Origin: Prorocentrum cordatum | Taxonomy: Eukaryota > Sar > Dinophyceae > Prorocentrales > Prorocentraceae | Length of the DNA stretch: 64,000 nt | Direction: 5' to 3' | NCBI GenBank assembly: GCA_963575745.1 | Contig: CAUYUJ010018729.1 | Coordinates: forward strand, 74,501-138,500 | Shown: positions 42,423-51,738 of the stretch, piece after piece | Position numbering within the stretch: position 1 is the stretch's first letter | Layout of the letters: the number at the start of each line of letters is the position of its first letter | Program-made: the position numbers and the translations under genes | Notes under the pieces: generated by a model | What the model saw: only the letters and a program-made list of their open reading frames with translations | Databases searched by the model: none | Told to the model about the DNA's origin: nothing

Positions 42423-44515
42423 CACAAATCGAGCCGCGCGCGCAGGGCCTCGACCCCGCCTGCTGCCGCCGTCGGTGGGAGCGGCGCGGCGCGAGGCTGC
42501 CCCCCGCGGGCGGCTGCGACGGGCCCAGGCCCGACGCACCGCCGCTTGGGCGGCCTCGCGCCACGCCTGCGTGCAGACCCAATGCCACACGGCACGCAGG
42601 CGACACGGGCCGGCAACGCGCGCCCACCCGCTGCCGAACGCGCGGGGGCAGAGCACGGGCGCCGTCGCGCGCACCCGCCCACGCACAGAAGCGAAACGTG
42701 GCGGCGCTGGCCGCCGGCGCCTAGCAGGCACCCTCGTCCGAATCCGACTCCAGCATGTGCGCCTGGCGCGAGCAGCGCGCCGCGGCGCGGGCGGAGGGCG
42801 CGTGGCCCCGCCTCCGCGACCGCGTCCCTTTCCAGATCGTCACGGTCGAGATACGCCATGAAAGCGCAGGACCGCCACTCCCCGGCCGCGAGAATCTCGG
42901 CCAGCGTCGCGCCAGCCTCCTGCAGGTCCTTGGCGTGGCCCCTGCGGAGGTCATGCAACCGAAACAGGCTCGCCCCCTGGACACCGAGGGCAGCGAGCAT
43001 CTCGCGCAGGGTCCGCAGCGCAGCAGCCGCCGAGATGCCTCCGAAGAGCCCGCGGCCCAGCCCGCAACGCGCCACCCAGGGGCCCAGGGTGTGCACGGGG
43101 CACGTGGCGCGGCACGATGAGCACCAGCACTTCCGCGACAGGCGACTGCCCTGCGGCCGGTTCTTCCGCCGCCGCAGCAGCAGCGTGAGCTCCGATTTGC
43201 CCAGCACTAGCGCCGCTTGAAAGGGCGGCGCGCCGCCGGCGTCGGCCACGCGCACGGCTGGCAACGCCTCGCTGGGAACACGCAACAAGAACGTGCAGGC
43301 GAAAAGGAAAAGCATCGACGCGCGGAGCCACTCGGGGCGGCGCGCGCCCAACTCGACCAGCGCGGCGACCGCGCTCTTACGGATGAACAAGCGCGGGCGC
43401 GGAGTCCAATCGGCCCGCGCCCGGACGGCGGCGCGCGCACGCCTGACCTCGGGGCGGTCGAACACGGCGACGCAGACCCCAGTCAGGAGGCAGCCGATCT
43501 TAACGTAGCTGCAGTAATTTGCGTACGTCTCCCCGCAGCGAAAGAGGGCGCTCCAGGCGACCAGGTCCGCGCAGGCTGGCGGGAGCTGCATGCACGGGTA
43601 TTTCAACATTATGATGCAGTAGGCCTCCCAGCATTTGAGGCCGCTTCTCACGCTTGGGAGCGACCGTGCGCATGGTTGCAGCATAGCGCGAACGCGTTCC
43701 TCCTCCCGCCAGCGGGCCGCGTCCGCCGGACTGCGGAGGCGAGCAGCGGCCTCGGCGAGCGCCGCCCGGGGCCCGCGCGTTATTGGCAGCGCGACCGGCG
43801 CGCCCAGCTGGTCGAGGACGCTCGGGGCGGGCGCCTCGCGAGCCACGGCGCGCGGGCATGCGCAAGCGCGCGGGGCCGATGACGCGCGCCTGTGGCGGCC
43901 CAGGGGGTGACCCCGGGGCGCTCGGCGCCGCGCGTCTCGCCGGCGACCGGCTGCGGGCGGGCGCGCGCCCTCCAACTGCCGAGCCCACGGCGACGGGCGC
44001 GCCTGCGAGGCGCACGCGCGGCGGGGGGGGGGGCGCGCGCGCCAAAACCCTCGCGCAGCCGAGCCTCGGCGCGCAGCAATCTTCGCGGCTCTGAATAATT
44101 CGTGCAGGACTTCGACATTGGCCTGCGCGGTGACCGGCCAACCTTCCAGGTCTGCGGCGTCTGCACTGGCGAGCTCGCAGGCTCGTACGAAGCCGTTCTC
44201 AGCCAGGAAATCAGCAGCCCAGGCGACGGCCGCCCTGGGCGCTGTCGGGCGCAAGGAACACAATTCAAGGAATAACGACATGATGCCGCGCGGCACGCCT
44301 GACAATGCGAGCGACGCGCCTGAGGCACTGGCCGCGCGCACTCCGCTTGCGACAAAACGCGGGACCCTAGGATGACAAGCGCGGCGGCGCGCCGAACGCT
44401 TTGCCGCGCCCAAACTTAAGCATCGCGACGCCCCGACGCACAAGATGGCACCCGGGCGCGACATGGCGCGCGGTTTAGCCGAAGAGGCGGGCCACAGAGA
44501 GAGCGCCCCAGGCAT
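42419..44515 (-). CDS. Tyrosine recombinase (YR) of the DIRS-type element
   Basis: A 698-codon open frame; the enzymatic part spans about 43.9-42.7 kb. The N-terminal SAM-like region includes KCWEAYCIIMLKYPCMQLPP and FRCGETYANYCSYVKIGCLL. The catalytic part shows box I FLLRVPSEALPAVRVAD (Arg), a Cys-rich insertion CWCSSCRATCPVHTLGPWVA that could bind zinc, box II LFRLHDLRRGHAKDLQEAG (H-x-x-R, 42934-42960) and GEWRSCAFMAYLDRDDLERD with the nucleophile Tyr (about 42850-42862). It would cut and rejoin the circular cDNA into the target. The true start is probably downstream of the listed first codon, and the tail runs into repeat A2. The frame is intact. Confidence 0.9.
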   Translation of the reverse strand: MPGALSLWPASSAKPRAMSRPGAILCVGASRCLSLGAAKRSARRRACHPRVPRFVASGVRAASASGASLALSGVPRGIMSLFLELCSLRPTAPRAAVAWAADFLAENGFVRACELASADAADLEGWPVTAQANVEVLHELFRAAKIAARRGSAARGFWRARPPPRRACASQARPSPWARQLEGARPPAAGRRRDARRRAPRGHPLGRHRRASSAPRACACPRAVAREAPAPSVLDQLGAPVALPITRGPRAALAEAAARLRSPADAARWREEERVRAMLQPCARSLPSVRSGLKCWEAYCIIMLKYPCMQLPPACADLVAWSALFRCGETYANYCSYVKIGCLLTGVCVAVFDRPEVRRARAAVRARADWTPRPRLFIRKSAVAALVELGARRPEWLRASMLFLFACTFLLRVPSEALPAVRVADAGGAPPFQAALVLGKSELTLLLRRRKNRPQGSRLSRKCWCSSCRATCPVHTLGPWVARCGLGRGLFGGISAAAALRTLREMLAALGVQGASLFRLHDLRRGHAKDLQEAGATLAEILAAGEWRSCAFMAYLDRDDLERDAVAEAGPRALRPRRGALLAPGAHAGVGFGRGCLLGAGGQRRHVSLLCVGGCARRRPCSAPARSAAGGRALPARVACVPCGIGSARRRGARPPKRRCVGPGPVAAARGGQPRAAPLPPTAAAGGVEALRARLDLW
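42425..42576 (-). repeat. Split direct repeat A2 (internal copy)
   Basis: Second copy of A1, separated from B1 by only CA. It overlaps the 3' end of the recombinase reading frame. Confidence 0.92.
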
Positions 44516-45527
44516 CCGCGTGCCAGAATTCTTCGTCGAGCCACGGGCGCGTGCGCACCGCGCCGATGCGTAGCAGGAGTTCGTCGCCCCCCCTGCGACA
44601 CGCTGCGCCCGCGGCCAGCCCGCAGCACCGCGCGGCGCGCACGGGCGCGCCGAGAAGGCAAATCGGCCAGATTCTCAGCCGTGGGCACGCGGAAAACCGC
44701 GAGGTCAACGTCGAGCTCCACCGCGCGCCTCCACATGGAGTGGACGATGCACGAGTGGTCGAAGGATTTCGCGGCGCCCTTCCGCAGGCAAGACTCCGCG
44801 CCGGTATTGTCGCTGTAAATATGCAAGTCGCAACCTTGCACTTCCCCTGAGCGCAGCGAAGACGAGGGGCCGGACCTGCCCGCCGGCGCGGGCAGTCGCA
44901 CGCGAAAGCAATGCCTGCAAAGGTGCACATGCCCAGCGCGATAGACAGGAGCTCCAGCCCCTGAATCTGGTTGTCCCGGCGACGCTGGAACGACGCCATC
45001 AAGGAATCCGGGACGACCATGGAAGTGAAACGGATGCCCGTGGCGGTGACGAGCACCGCGGCCACGCACGGTGGTTGGCCCGACGCGTCCGCGAAGAGAG
45101 TTGCGCGAGGCCGCGCCTTGTCGGCCCACGGCCGCGCTTGGCACAAGTCCATGGCCAAGACCTCGCGCCACCACTGCAGGGCAAGCATCAACGGCTCATG
45201 GGCCTTCGATGCCCCGCGATGCGATTGCGCGTACAACGGCCTGCGAGCACGAAGCGCGGCGCCCCGCCCCCCCGGGCGCGCGGGGGCAGCGCCGCGCCTG
45301 AGGAGGGCGCGCCCCAGGCGGCGGAAGAGATGCGACGCTGCCCAGGCCAAGCCCCCGGCCAGCTTGGACGATGCGCCTGCACAGCGAACGCAAGGTCCCG
45401 ACACATTAGGGGGGACGCGCGAGCCGCCTGGCGCGAGGGCGCGCGTCGCGAGCGCCTCGCCGATGACACGCTGCCACTTGGCGGTCTTCGCGGGTGCGGG
45501 ACGCGCGCAGAACGCGCGTGGCAGCAC
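44416..45527 (-). pseudogene. RNase H domain of the DIRS-type element, two frame changes
   Basis: Frame 45527-44475 gives RPRATLFADASGQPPCVAAV (first catalytic Asp in FADAS) and NQIQGLELLSIALGMCTFAG (Glu). Frame 45174-44416 then gives CDLHIYSDNTGAESCLRKGA (second Asp in YSDNT) and DLAVFRVPTAENLADLPSRR. The first frame resumes with RPWLDEEFWHADAWGALSVA at the end. So the domain needs a frame change between 44.93 and 44.85 kb and back again before 44.55 kb. The two changes could be recent indels, or sequencing errors in a very GC-rich stretch. It removes the RNA template during reverse transcription. Confidence 0.8.
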
Positions 45528-47181
45528 CTGGCGATGCGCGCAGCCGGCCGGCCGGCGCGTCGCGCCAAGGCCGCCCCGCCTTGATTTCGAGGCCGAGGAT
45601 GACCAGCGGGGACCCCCAGGCGATCTTGTCCGGCGCCACCGCGCCTGGGCCGAGCATCAGCTGAATTAGCTCCGCCAGCTGCGCTGCTGCGTGCTCCACC
45701 ACTTCGGGGTGATCCGGCCCAAAATAATCATCCACGTATCGCAGCGCGGCGATCCGCAAGAGCACGCGCGCCGCCTCCGCGATGAAGGCACCCACTCGCG
45801 CCCAGCTGTGCACCGACGACGTGGCCCCGAAGGGCGCTGCCGCGTGCTGCGCCGCCCAGACCTGCCCGGCGGCGCTGAACACGATCCAAGCGAACCGGCG
45901 GTGCTCAGCGCGAATGGGCACGCGACGAAAGGCAGCGTCGATGTCTGCCTTCCAGAGGGCGGGTGCCCGCCCCGCAACTTCCTGGAAGATGCGAGCTGCT
46001 TCGAAAAGCGCGTCCACGGCATCGTGGTGGAGCCGCTCCTGAGGCCGCGTCGCCTCGTTAATCCTAGCCTTGGTCATGTCGTCGACCAACCGGAGTTTCG
46101 AGGACCCGTCTTCACGGAGCTGCTCAACCGCAAACCTCGGAGCGATGACGGCCCCGTCCAGGCACACGTCGCGGAGCGGCACCGGGCAACTGATGCGCCC
46201 CAGCTCGGCCTCGTCCCGTGTCTTGCGGAGGATGGCGTCGCCGTGCGCGCCGTCGCGGAGGCCACAGGAAATGTCGCGATTTGTCGACTCGGCGTTGCCG
46301 AGCAGCTCCGCGATGCCCAGACGGGGAGGGAACACCTCTGGGCTGCCGTGGCCCGACCGCGGGAGCTCGCCGACGAGGGGCGCCCCCGTCCTGAAGAATT
46401 CCACGCAGCCTGGGTCGCAGAAGGCAATGCGCTCCGCGATCTCTGCGCAGAGAGGCCCGTTCACGTGCTGTGCGACGCGCCGCATGGCGGGGTCCACCCC
46501 CCGGAACCATTCTTCCACGGCGCCACTGGCCCGGAGAGCCCGATCCCTTTCGCGAAGCGCCGCGAGTTCGCCCTCGCGGAAAGCCACCACGTCGGCGGGG
46601 GCGGTCTGCGCGGCCCACCGCACTGCCTCAGCGGCCGTGGGCGGCAAAGCCGAGGCCGCGGCGGGCCGCCACTTGCCCCAGAGCGCGGGGTCGCCGTCCA
46701 GCGCCCTTGCCAGAAAGGTAAGTTTCTCCGCGTCGCCGCCGCTACAGCCGCCGGCCGCGACGCAGATGTCGCGCCACGCGCTGTCGCTGCAACGCCGAGA
46801 CCAATCGCTCCTGAATTGCGGCCCTGGCGGCGCTGGCGGCGCCGGCATCACCTGACGCGCGCCGCTGGCTCGCGCGCGACAGAGAGCCGGGAAAGCGCGC
46901 CTTGCGAGATTTGGCGACGACGCATGCAGCCCCAGGCGCCGCCCGCTTTCGCGCGCCAGATGCGGGCGGCGGGGGCGGCACCGGCACGGCAGGCATTGTA
47001 CAAGATTGCAAACCGCGGACGTGGACAAGGCGCCAAAGCGCAGCGAAAAGCGCCCTCGGAACGCACGCTGCCCCGCGGAACTCCCCCGCACGCCCCGCCC
47101 AGGCTGGCCGCGGCCAAGCCGGGCACCCGCAGCGCGGCGCGGAAAGCGAAGCGGCCTCCGCGGCAACAGCGCACGCGGCAT
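45406..47181 (-). CDS. Reverse transcriptase of the DIRS-type element
   Basis: A 591-codon open frame; the conserved part begins near PAPPAPPGPQFRSDWSRRCS. RT blocks in order: SSKLRLVDDMTKARINEATR, ALWKADIDAAFRRVPIRAEH (first catalytic Asp, 45915-45960), a QHAAAPFGATSSVHSWARVG block, RIAALRYVDDYFGPDHPEVV (YVDD, 45715-45743) and APDKIAWGSPLVILGLEI (thumb-side block). This is the DIRS type of RT, related to Ty3-like enzymes. It copies the element RNA in the nucleus or cytoplasm. It is followed by the RNase H with a short overlap. The first 120 codons are Arg/Ala-rich and may be untranslated or gag read-through. Confidence 0.9.
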   Translation of the reverse strand: MPRALLPRRPLRFPRRAAGARLGRGQPGRGVRGSSAGQRAFRGRFSLRFGALSTSAVCNLVQCLPCRCRPRRPHLARESGRRLGLHASSPNLARRAFPALCRARASGARQVMPAPPAPPGPQFRSDWSRRCSDSAWRDICVAAGGCSGGDAEKLTFLARALDGDPALWGKWRPAAASALPPTAAEAVRWAAQTAPADVVAFREGELAALRERDRALRASGAVEEWFRGVDPAMRRVAQHVNGPLCAEIAERIAFCDPGCVEFFRTGAPLVGELPRSGHGSPEVFPPRLGIAELLGNAESTNRDISCGLRDGAHGDAILRKTRDEAELGRISCPVPLRDVCLDGAVIAPRFAVEQLREDGSSKLRLVDDMTKARINEATRPQERLHHDAVDALFEAARIFQEVAGRAPALWKADIDAAFRRVPIRAEHRRFAWIVFSAAGQVWAAQHAAAPFGATSSVHSWARVGAFIAEAARVLLRIAALRYVDDYFGPDHPEVVEHAAAQLAELIQLMLGPGAVAPDKIAWGSPLVILGLEIKAGRPWRDAPAGRLRASPGAATRVLRASRTREDRQVAACHRRGARDARPRARRLARPP

Positions 47182-47266
47182 GTCCCAGCACGCGAGCGGG
47201 GGTCCTGCGCACGGCGCACGGGGCCATTTTTAGCGACAAAGCGTAGAACTATCGGGCGCGCCCGGG

Positions 47267-48238
47267 TCACGGCCCCGACCCGGCGCGGGCGGAGGCAGGC
47301 TTTTGCGCGCGAGCCGTTCTGACGGCTGAAGGGGCTCCACCCCTACGGGGGCTCGCGCGCGCCCTGCCAGGGCGGCGCTCAGCGATGCGCCGGGCGCGGC
47401 GGCGTCCGTACCTTCCTCGTGTCCTTTTTCTTCCAATCGCTGCCCCACGAGCGCTCGCGCTTCTGGCCCTTCGGCCAATCGCTGCCCCAGGAGCCGCTGC
47501 TCCAGCTCTGCGCGGCGCGCCACGGCTGGCTGGCGCCGCCCGCCCCGCGCGCCTTCTCGGGAGCGCGGGCCGCCGGTGCCTGCGCGCGCGGAAACGGCGG
47601 AGAAAGGTGGCAGAAGCGAATCCGCGCGGCGCGACGCTCGCCGTCGCGTGGGTGGCGCCGTCTTCTTTGTCGCAAGCATCCCGCGCCAGCTGTAGGGCGC
47701 GCGGGTCGACCCGCAGGATCGTCTTCCCCAGCTTGAAATCTGGGCCCCCCGAGCGTAGCTGCTCGGCCCATAGCTGCCACGCGCCGGCACAGACGCAGGG
47801 CGCCGCGCAAGCACGAACGCAGGGGCGCGCCTTCCGCGCCTCCTCGTCGCACACGATACCGAGGTGCACGCGGCGCTTCGAGGCCGCCGCCTGCGCGGCA
47901 ACGCGCGGCGAACAGAGAGCGACGAGAAATCGCGCGCGTGCAGCCTGAACCGCCACCTTCAAGCAGTTGTCGCGATGCGCCTGCACCTCAGCCCACGTGA
48001 GCTGGCCCGTGGCGACCAGCGCGACCATGCACCTGCCGCGCGCGGCGCGATAACAGGCAGGCGCGCGGGGGGGGCGCGCGACGGGCAGGTGGCGCCGGTT
48101 CCAAGCCAGTTGCCACTGGCAGAGGGTTAAGTAGGCCTTCTTCTCGGGCCCTTTCTTCACCGCCGCCACTTCCTGCGGGGCGAGCGCCCGCGCGCGGGCC
48201 AGGCAACGCGCGCGCGGCACGAGCCTTGGCGAGGTCAC
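47267..48238 (-). pseudogene. Gag-like ORF of the DIRS-type element, C-terminal part
   Basis: A 323-codon frame. The folded part includes KGPEKKAYLTLCQWQLAWNR, LVATGQLTWAEVQAHRDNCL and KVAVQAARARFLVALCSPRV, then RVHLGIVCDEEARKARPCVR and FKLGKTILRVDPRALQLARD. These helices are the kind seen in gag-like ORFs that precede RT in tyrosine-recombinase retroelements of dinoflagellates. The last 100 codons are Arg/Gly-rich, fitting RNA binding. It continues the upstream segment after a frame change near 48.24 kb. Confidence 0.6.
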
Positions 48239-48239
48239 G

Positions 48240-49006
48240 AATGTCCTTGCTGGCGCCGGACGATCCGTCAGCCTCCTCTTCGAAATCGCGAGGGCCCGAG
48301 CGGGCCCACTCGGGCACCCACTTGCGGATGTCCGAGTACAGGAAGACGCGCGCTTCCTCGCTGGATTCCTTCTTCTGCCGCTTCAAGACTTCCGCGTTCA
48401 ACGCGTCAAGCATGTCGGAGCTACCGGCGCACGGGACCAGATGCGAGAACCAGCGCGCGCGCGCGAGCGCGCCTGGGCCAGAACTCTTGCGGGAGGTTGG
48501 CCAGCGACGCCTTGCCGAGGAGAGGGCCCAAGAGTACGCGGGCCGGCTTTTCCTGCGAACGCGCCGCGCGGGGCCACGCGAGCCCGAGATCGCGTCGAGA
48601 TCGCTTGCGCCTCGCTGGCGCCCGTCTTGAGCGCGGCCAAGAGGGCGGCCGCGTTCTCCGCCGCCGAGGGCGCTGGAGGGGCGGCCGCCGCCGAGCCCCC
48701 AGCCACCGGCGCCGGTGTGCTCGCCGCGGCGATCCCCGCGCGCACGAGGCGCTTCTGCGCGGCGTCGAGCTCCTTGTCGGCAAAAGAGAAATCCTCGAAT
48801 GCCGCGCCCTCTAAATCGGCGATCGTCGCCACACCTTGGCCCTTGAGCGCGGCGACCGCGGCTTCGAGCCAACCGGCCTCGCGCGCCGACGCGCCGTCCA
48901 AGGCGCCGAGAAAACTGCCGAGGTCGCCCATCGCGAAGAGCGGTGCCGCGCGGCGCGAGACAGCTTGGGCGCCCGAACTCGGCGAGCTGCCGGCGCGAGC
49001 GCGCAC
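48240..49006 (-). pseudogene. Gag-like ORF of the DIRS-type element, N-terminal part
   Basis: Frame 49006-48398: a likely start at MGDLGSFLGALDGASAREAG, then WLEAAVAALKGQGVATIADL, EGAAFEDFSFADKELDAAQK and an Ala/Pro spacer. The first 75 residues form a SAM-like five-helix pattern (hydrophobic i, i+3/4 spacing). The reading then moves to the neighbouring frame with MLDALNAEVLKRQKKESSEE and YSDIRKWVPEWARSGPRDFE (48420-48250). Two frame changes, so this copy cannot make an intact protein. Confidence 0.6.
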
Positions 49007-49129
49007 CGGACGGAGACTGCGCGGGACCCCAAGAGGTGGCGACCAGGCCTGCGCCCCTCACGAGAGGGGGACGACCAGGGGCCTGCGCCCAACCCAAGAG
49101 AAGGCCCGGGAGCTCTCCCAAGCAGAAGC

Positions 49130-49800
49130 CAGAGCCCAGCCAGACGGGGTCTTGGGGCCTGCGCCCTACCCGACACAGGGATCAACGGGATGCGCCCTCC
49201 CCCTTTGCACAAATGGGCCCTGGGGCCTGCGCCCTACCCAAGACAGGGATCAACGGGATGCGCCCTCCCCCTTCCGCACGATTGGGTCCTGGGGCCTGCG
49301 CCCTACCCAAGACACGGCACCAGGGGCCGGCGCCCTCCCCCACACAAGACGAGGAGCCAGAAGCCAGCGCCCTGCCCGAGACAAGGCCCGCGGGCCGACC
49401 CACGAGGAGAGCGGTGCCCAGCAAGACGGGGTCCAGGGGCTTGCGCCCTACCCAAGACAGGGATCAACGGGATGCGCCCTCCCCCTTTCGCACAGTTGGG
49501 TCCTGGGGCCTGCGCCCTACCCGACACACAGGGATCAACGGGACGCGCCCTCCCCCTTTCGCGCCACTGGGTCCTGGGTCCTGCGCCCTACCCAAGACAG
49601 GGATCTACGGGATGCGCCCTCCCCCCTTCGCACCATCGGGTCCTGGGGCCTGCGCCCTACCCAAGACAGGGATCAACGGGATGCGCCCTCCCCCTTACGC
49701 ACGATCGGGCCCTGGGGCCAGCGCCCGACCCAAAACACAGGGATCCTAAGGCCTGCGCCCTCCCCCGCACGAAACTTGGCCCTGGGGCCTGCGCCTTACC
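49130..49800. repeat. Tandem repeat, 66-72 bp unit, in the leader of the DIRS-type element
   Basis: Unit: CTGGGGCCTGCGCCCTACCC, AAGACAGGGATCAACGGGAT, GCGCCCTCCCCCTT, CGCACNATTGGGTC. The GGATCAACGGGATGCGCCCT core recurs near 49180, 49247, 49461, 49532, 49600 and 49670, with diverged units between. It lies between gag and the A-free segment. Confidence 0.85.
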
Positions 49801-49902
49801 CGAGACCAGGAGCGCCCTTGCCGCGAGCCTGGCGCACAGCCCGGCCGAAAGGCCAAGGCGACGCGAGCGAGGTGCCCACAGGGCCCGCGCCAGCGAGGGC
49901 CT

Positions 49903-50444
49903 GCGCCCAAGAGAGACGAGCCACCGGCAGAACGACGAGGGAGCAGGCAGGCAAGCAGGCAACCGCCAGGCACGAAGGCAGAAGCAGCAAGGCAGGCACC
50001 AAGCGGCAGGCGGCGGAAGGGAAAGCAAAGGGGGCACGCAGGGGCGACGGCGACGGGAAAAGCGAGGCAACGCGACGCCGAGCGAGCGAGCAAGCACGCC
50101 GACAAGCACAAGCCAGGACGACCCCACGCGAGGCAACAGCGACAGCCGAACGCGAGGGCGACAAGGCGACGACAAAGGCGGACGCGAAAAAGGACGCGGC
50201 GACGAGCAAACACAAGGGCGCGCAGGCGAGCGAAGAGCAGGGGCAGCCACGGCGCACGAGCAGGGCACGAGGGGCAACGAGCACAAGCGAGCAGCGGGGG
50301 AGCGAACAGGCCACGAGGGACGAGCACGGAGGGCAGGCAAGCAGGAGAGAGCGAGAGAGAGACGAGGCGACCCGCGAGGAGAGGAGGAGAGGAGGAGCCC
50401 GCGAACGACGGCGGCGGCGCGCGCGCGCGCGGCGCGCCCCACGC
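49903..50444 (-). other. Leader segment with no A on the sense strand (542 nt)
   Basis: The plus strand from 49903 to 50444 contains no T at all; the bounding T are at 49902 and 50445. The sense strand of the element therefore has no A for 542 nt, and so no ATG and no stop codon in any frame. It is not a simple repeat: the sequence is a varied mixture of G, C and T on the sense strand. After a 100 bp stretch with ten T, another 243 nt (50546-50788) are again T-free, partly because of a (CA)n tract. Confidence 0.95.
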
Positions 50445-50579
50445 TCAAATCCCGAGCGCGGGGCGCGGCCCAATTCCTGCCTGCGGCCAATCTGCGGGGC
50501 AGAGGGGGAGAGGAACCTGCGCGAGAGGGAGGGCGGCCCGCCGATGGAGCGGCGGCGGCGCGAGCGCGCGCGCGGCGCG

Positions 50580-50602
50580 CGCGCACACACACACAAACAC
50601 GC

Positions 50603-50685
<83 letters not shown>

Positions 50686-50720
50686 CACGCACCACACACA
50701 CACACACACGCAACACACAC
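50580..50720. repeat. (CA)n microsatellite in the element leader
   Basis: ACACAC dinucleotides with AAACACGCAACAC interruptions at both ends, immediately inside repeat B2. Confidence 0.97.
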
Positions 50721-50725
50721 AAGAA

Positions 50726-51088
50726 GAGAAAGAACGCGCGCCAGGGAGGCACCCGCCGCGCGCGCGCGCGGGGCGCGCGCGCGGCGCCTCCTCCAAATGC
50801 AAATCGCCTGCGAAGCGCACGCGCCGCGGGGGCAGCGACCCCCCCCGCGGCGACGCAACCCCGGCGCTAGCAAATCACCTGCGAAGCGCACGCGCCGCGG
50901 GGCAGCGACCCCCCCCCCGCGACGCGCAACCCTGGCGCGCGACGGCGCGATGGCCCGCGCCTGCGCAGCGAGGCCGCGGTCGCGTCGCACTGCCGCGCGC
51001 GCGACCAACGCGCAACCGTGGCCGATTTGTGCCCGCCCACAACGGTGAACGTCCGCGTCTGCGAGCGGACTTGCCGCCGTGGGCCTAC
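50726..51088 (-). repeat. Split direct repeat B2 (terminal copy)
   Basis: Forms the sense-strand 5' end of the element. Nearly identical to B1, including the two tandem AAATC-CCTGCGAAGCGCAC units and the CCTACAC-side terminus GTGGGCCTAC. The host gag frame resumes at 51089. Confidence 0.92.
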
Positions 51089-51587
51089 ACCAAAATCCCA
51101 CGTCTGATTTGAATACTGGAATGCCCAAAATATCAGCAATATCGCTTGTCTTGCGTTCGGGTCCAACATTCTAAGGCAAAGCCGAGTGTCTCGATGCCTG
51201 TTCATCGGGATCGCTGTTGGCCCTCTGAGCATCAGGTACGCCTCGAGGTCCTCCCCAATTCTCGCGATCACCCTGTCGTCAAAACTCCTGCTTCCAAGCG
51301 CGCTCATCACACCGTTTAGCACCCATGCCCAGATGATCCCTACATGCGCGCTTCAAACAACCCTTGCATACATCGATTAGAGGTTCGGTACAAAGGTGAC
51401 AGATCTGACTCGGATTGCCTGTTCGCGTTTGAGCTTGCGCGGCGCCAGGCCTCCGAATGGGGCGAGCAGCGATCGGGCGAGGAAGCGGCTCAACATACGC
51501 CGGCTGCGACGGCGTTGGTCCGACCTTTTCCCTGGGGCCCACTTCTGCCGGCGAACCCGTAGTCGTGGACCTACCCCTGTCAAACAT
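51089..51587 (-). pseudogene. Gag segment with second Cys-rich finger, cut by the nested insertion
   Basis: Frame 51587-51279: Pro/Arg-rich, then ICHLCTEPLIDVCKGCLKRA and CRDHLGMGAKRC. Cys/His spacing C-x2-C-x8-C-x2-C-x4-C-x2-H suggests a treble-clef or RING/B-box-like zinc finger. It continues in frame 51322 as GVMSALGSRSFDDRVIARIG and AILLIFWAFQYSNQTWDFG. The element boundary follows that Gly, and the frame continues at 41888. It would lie upstream of the capsid in the intact gag. Confidence 0.6.
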
Positions 51588-51738
51588 TATGTCACGGGTT
51601 GCCCGGTTAACCGAACCTTCTCCCGCGATGCTTTGTCCATCCGATGTTGCTCCAGGTCAAACCTCAACCTCATGTTTTCCTCGCTCGCGGCCCAAGCGGC
51701 AAGAACATTGTTTCTTATCTGTTCATCTGCGTGCCCTT

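Larger units (their letters stand above)
41889..51088 (-). mobile_element. DIRS/PAT/Ngaro-type tyrosine-recombinase retrotransposon, nested in gag
   Basis: Sense order on the minus strand: repeat B2 (51088-50726), leader, gag, RT, RNase H, tyrosine recombinase, repeat A2 (42576-42425), repeat B1 (42422-42058), repeat A1 (42039-41889). B1 and B2 are nearly identical over 363 bp, and A1 and A2 over 150 bp. The a-internal-b-a-b order is the split direct repeat of PAT/Ngaro-type elements and gives the template for the circular intermediate. There is no target duplication, as expected for recombinase-mediated insertion: ORF sequence on both sides joins directly. The gag and RNase H frames have frameshifts; the RT and recombinase frames are open. 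Confidence 0.92.

Noticed and set aside
42009-43220. Plus-strand 403-codon frame
   Set aside because: Antisense to the recombinase and crossing two split repeats; no domain.
45691-47322. Plus-strand 543-codon frame
   Set aside because: Antisense shadow of the reverse transcriptase frame, Arg/Ala-rich only.
48441-51112. Plus-strand frames of 758 and 809 codons across the DIRS-type element leader
   Set aside because: The plus strand is T-free or T-poor here, so stop codons cannot occur. The frames are antisense to gag and lack any domain.
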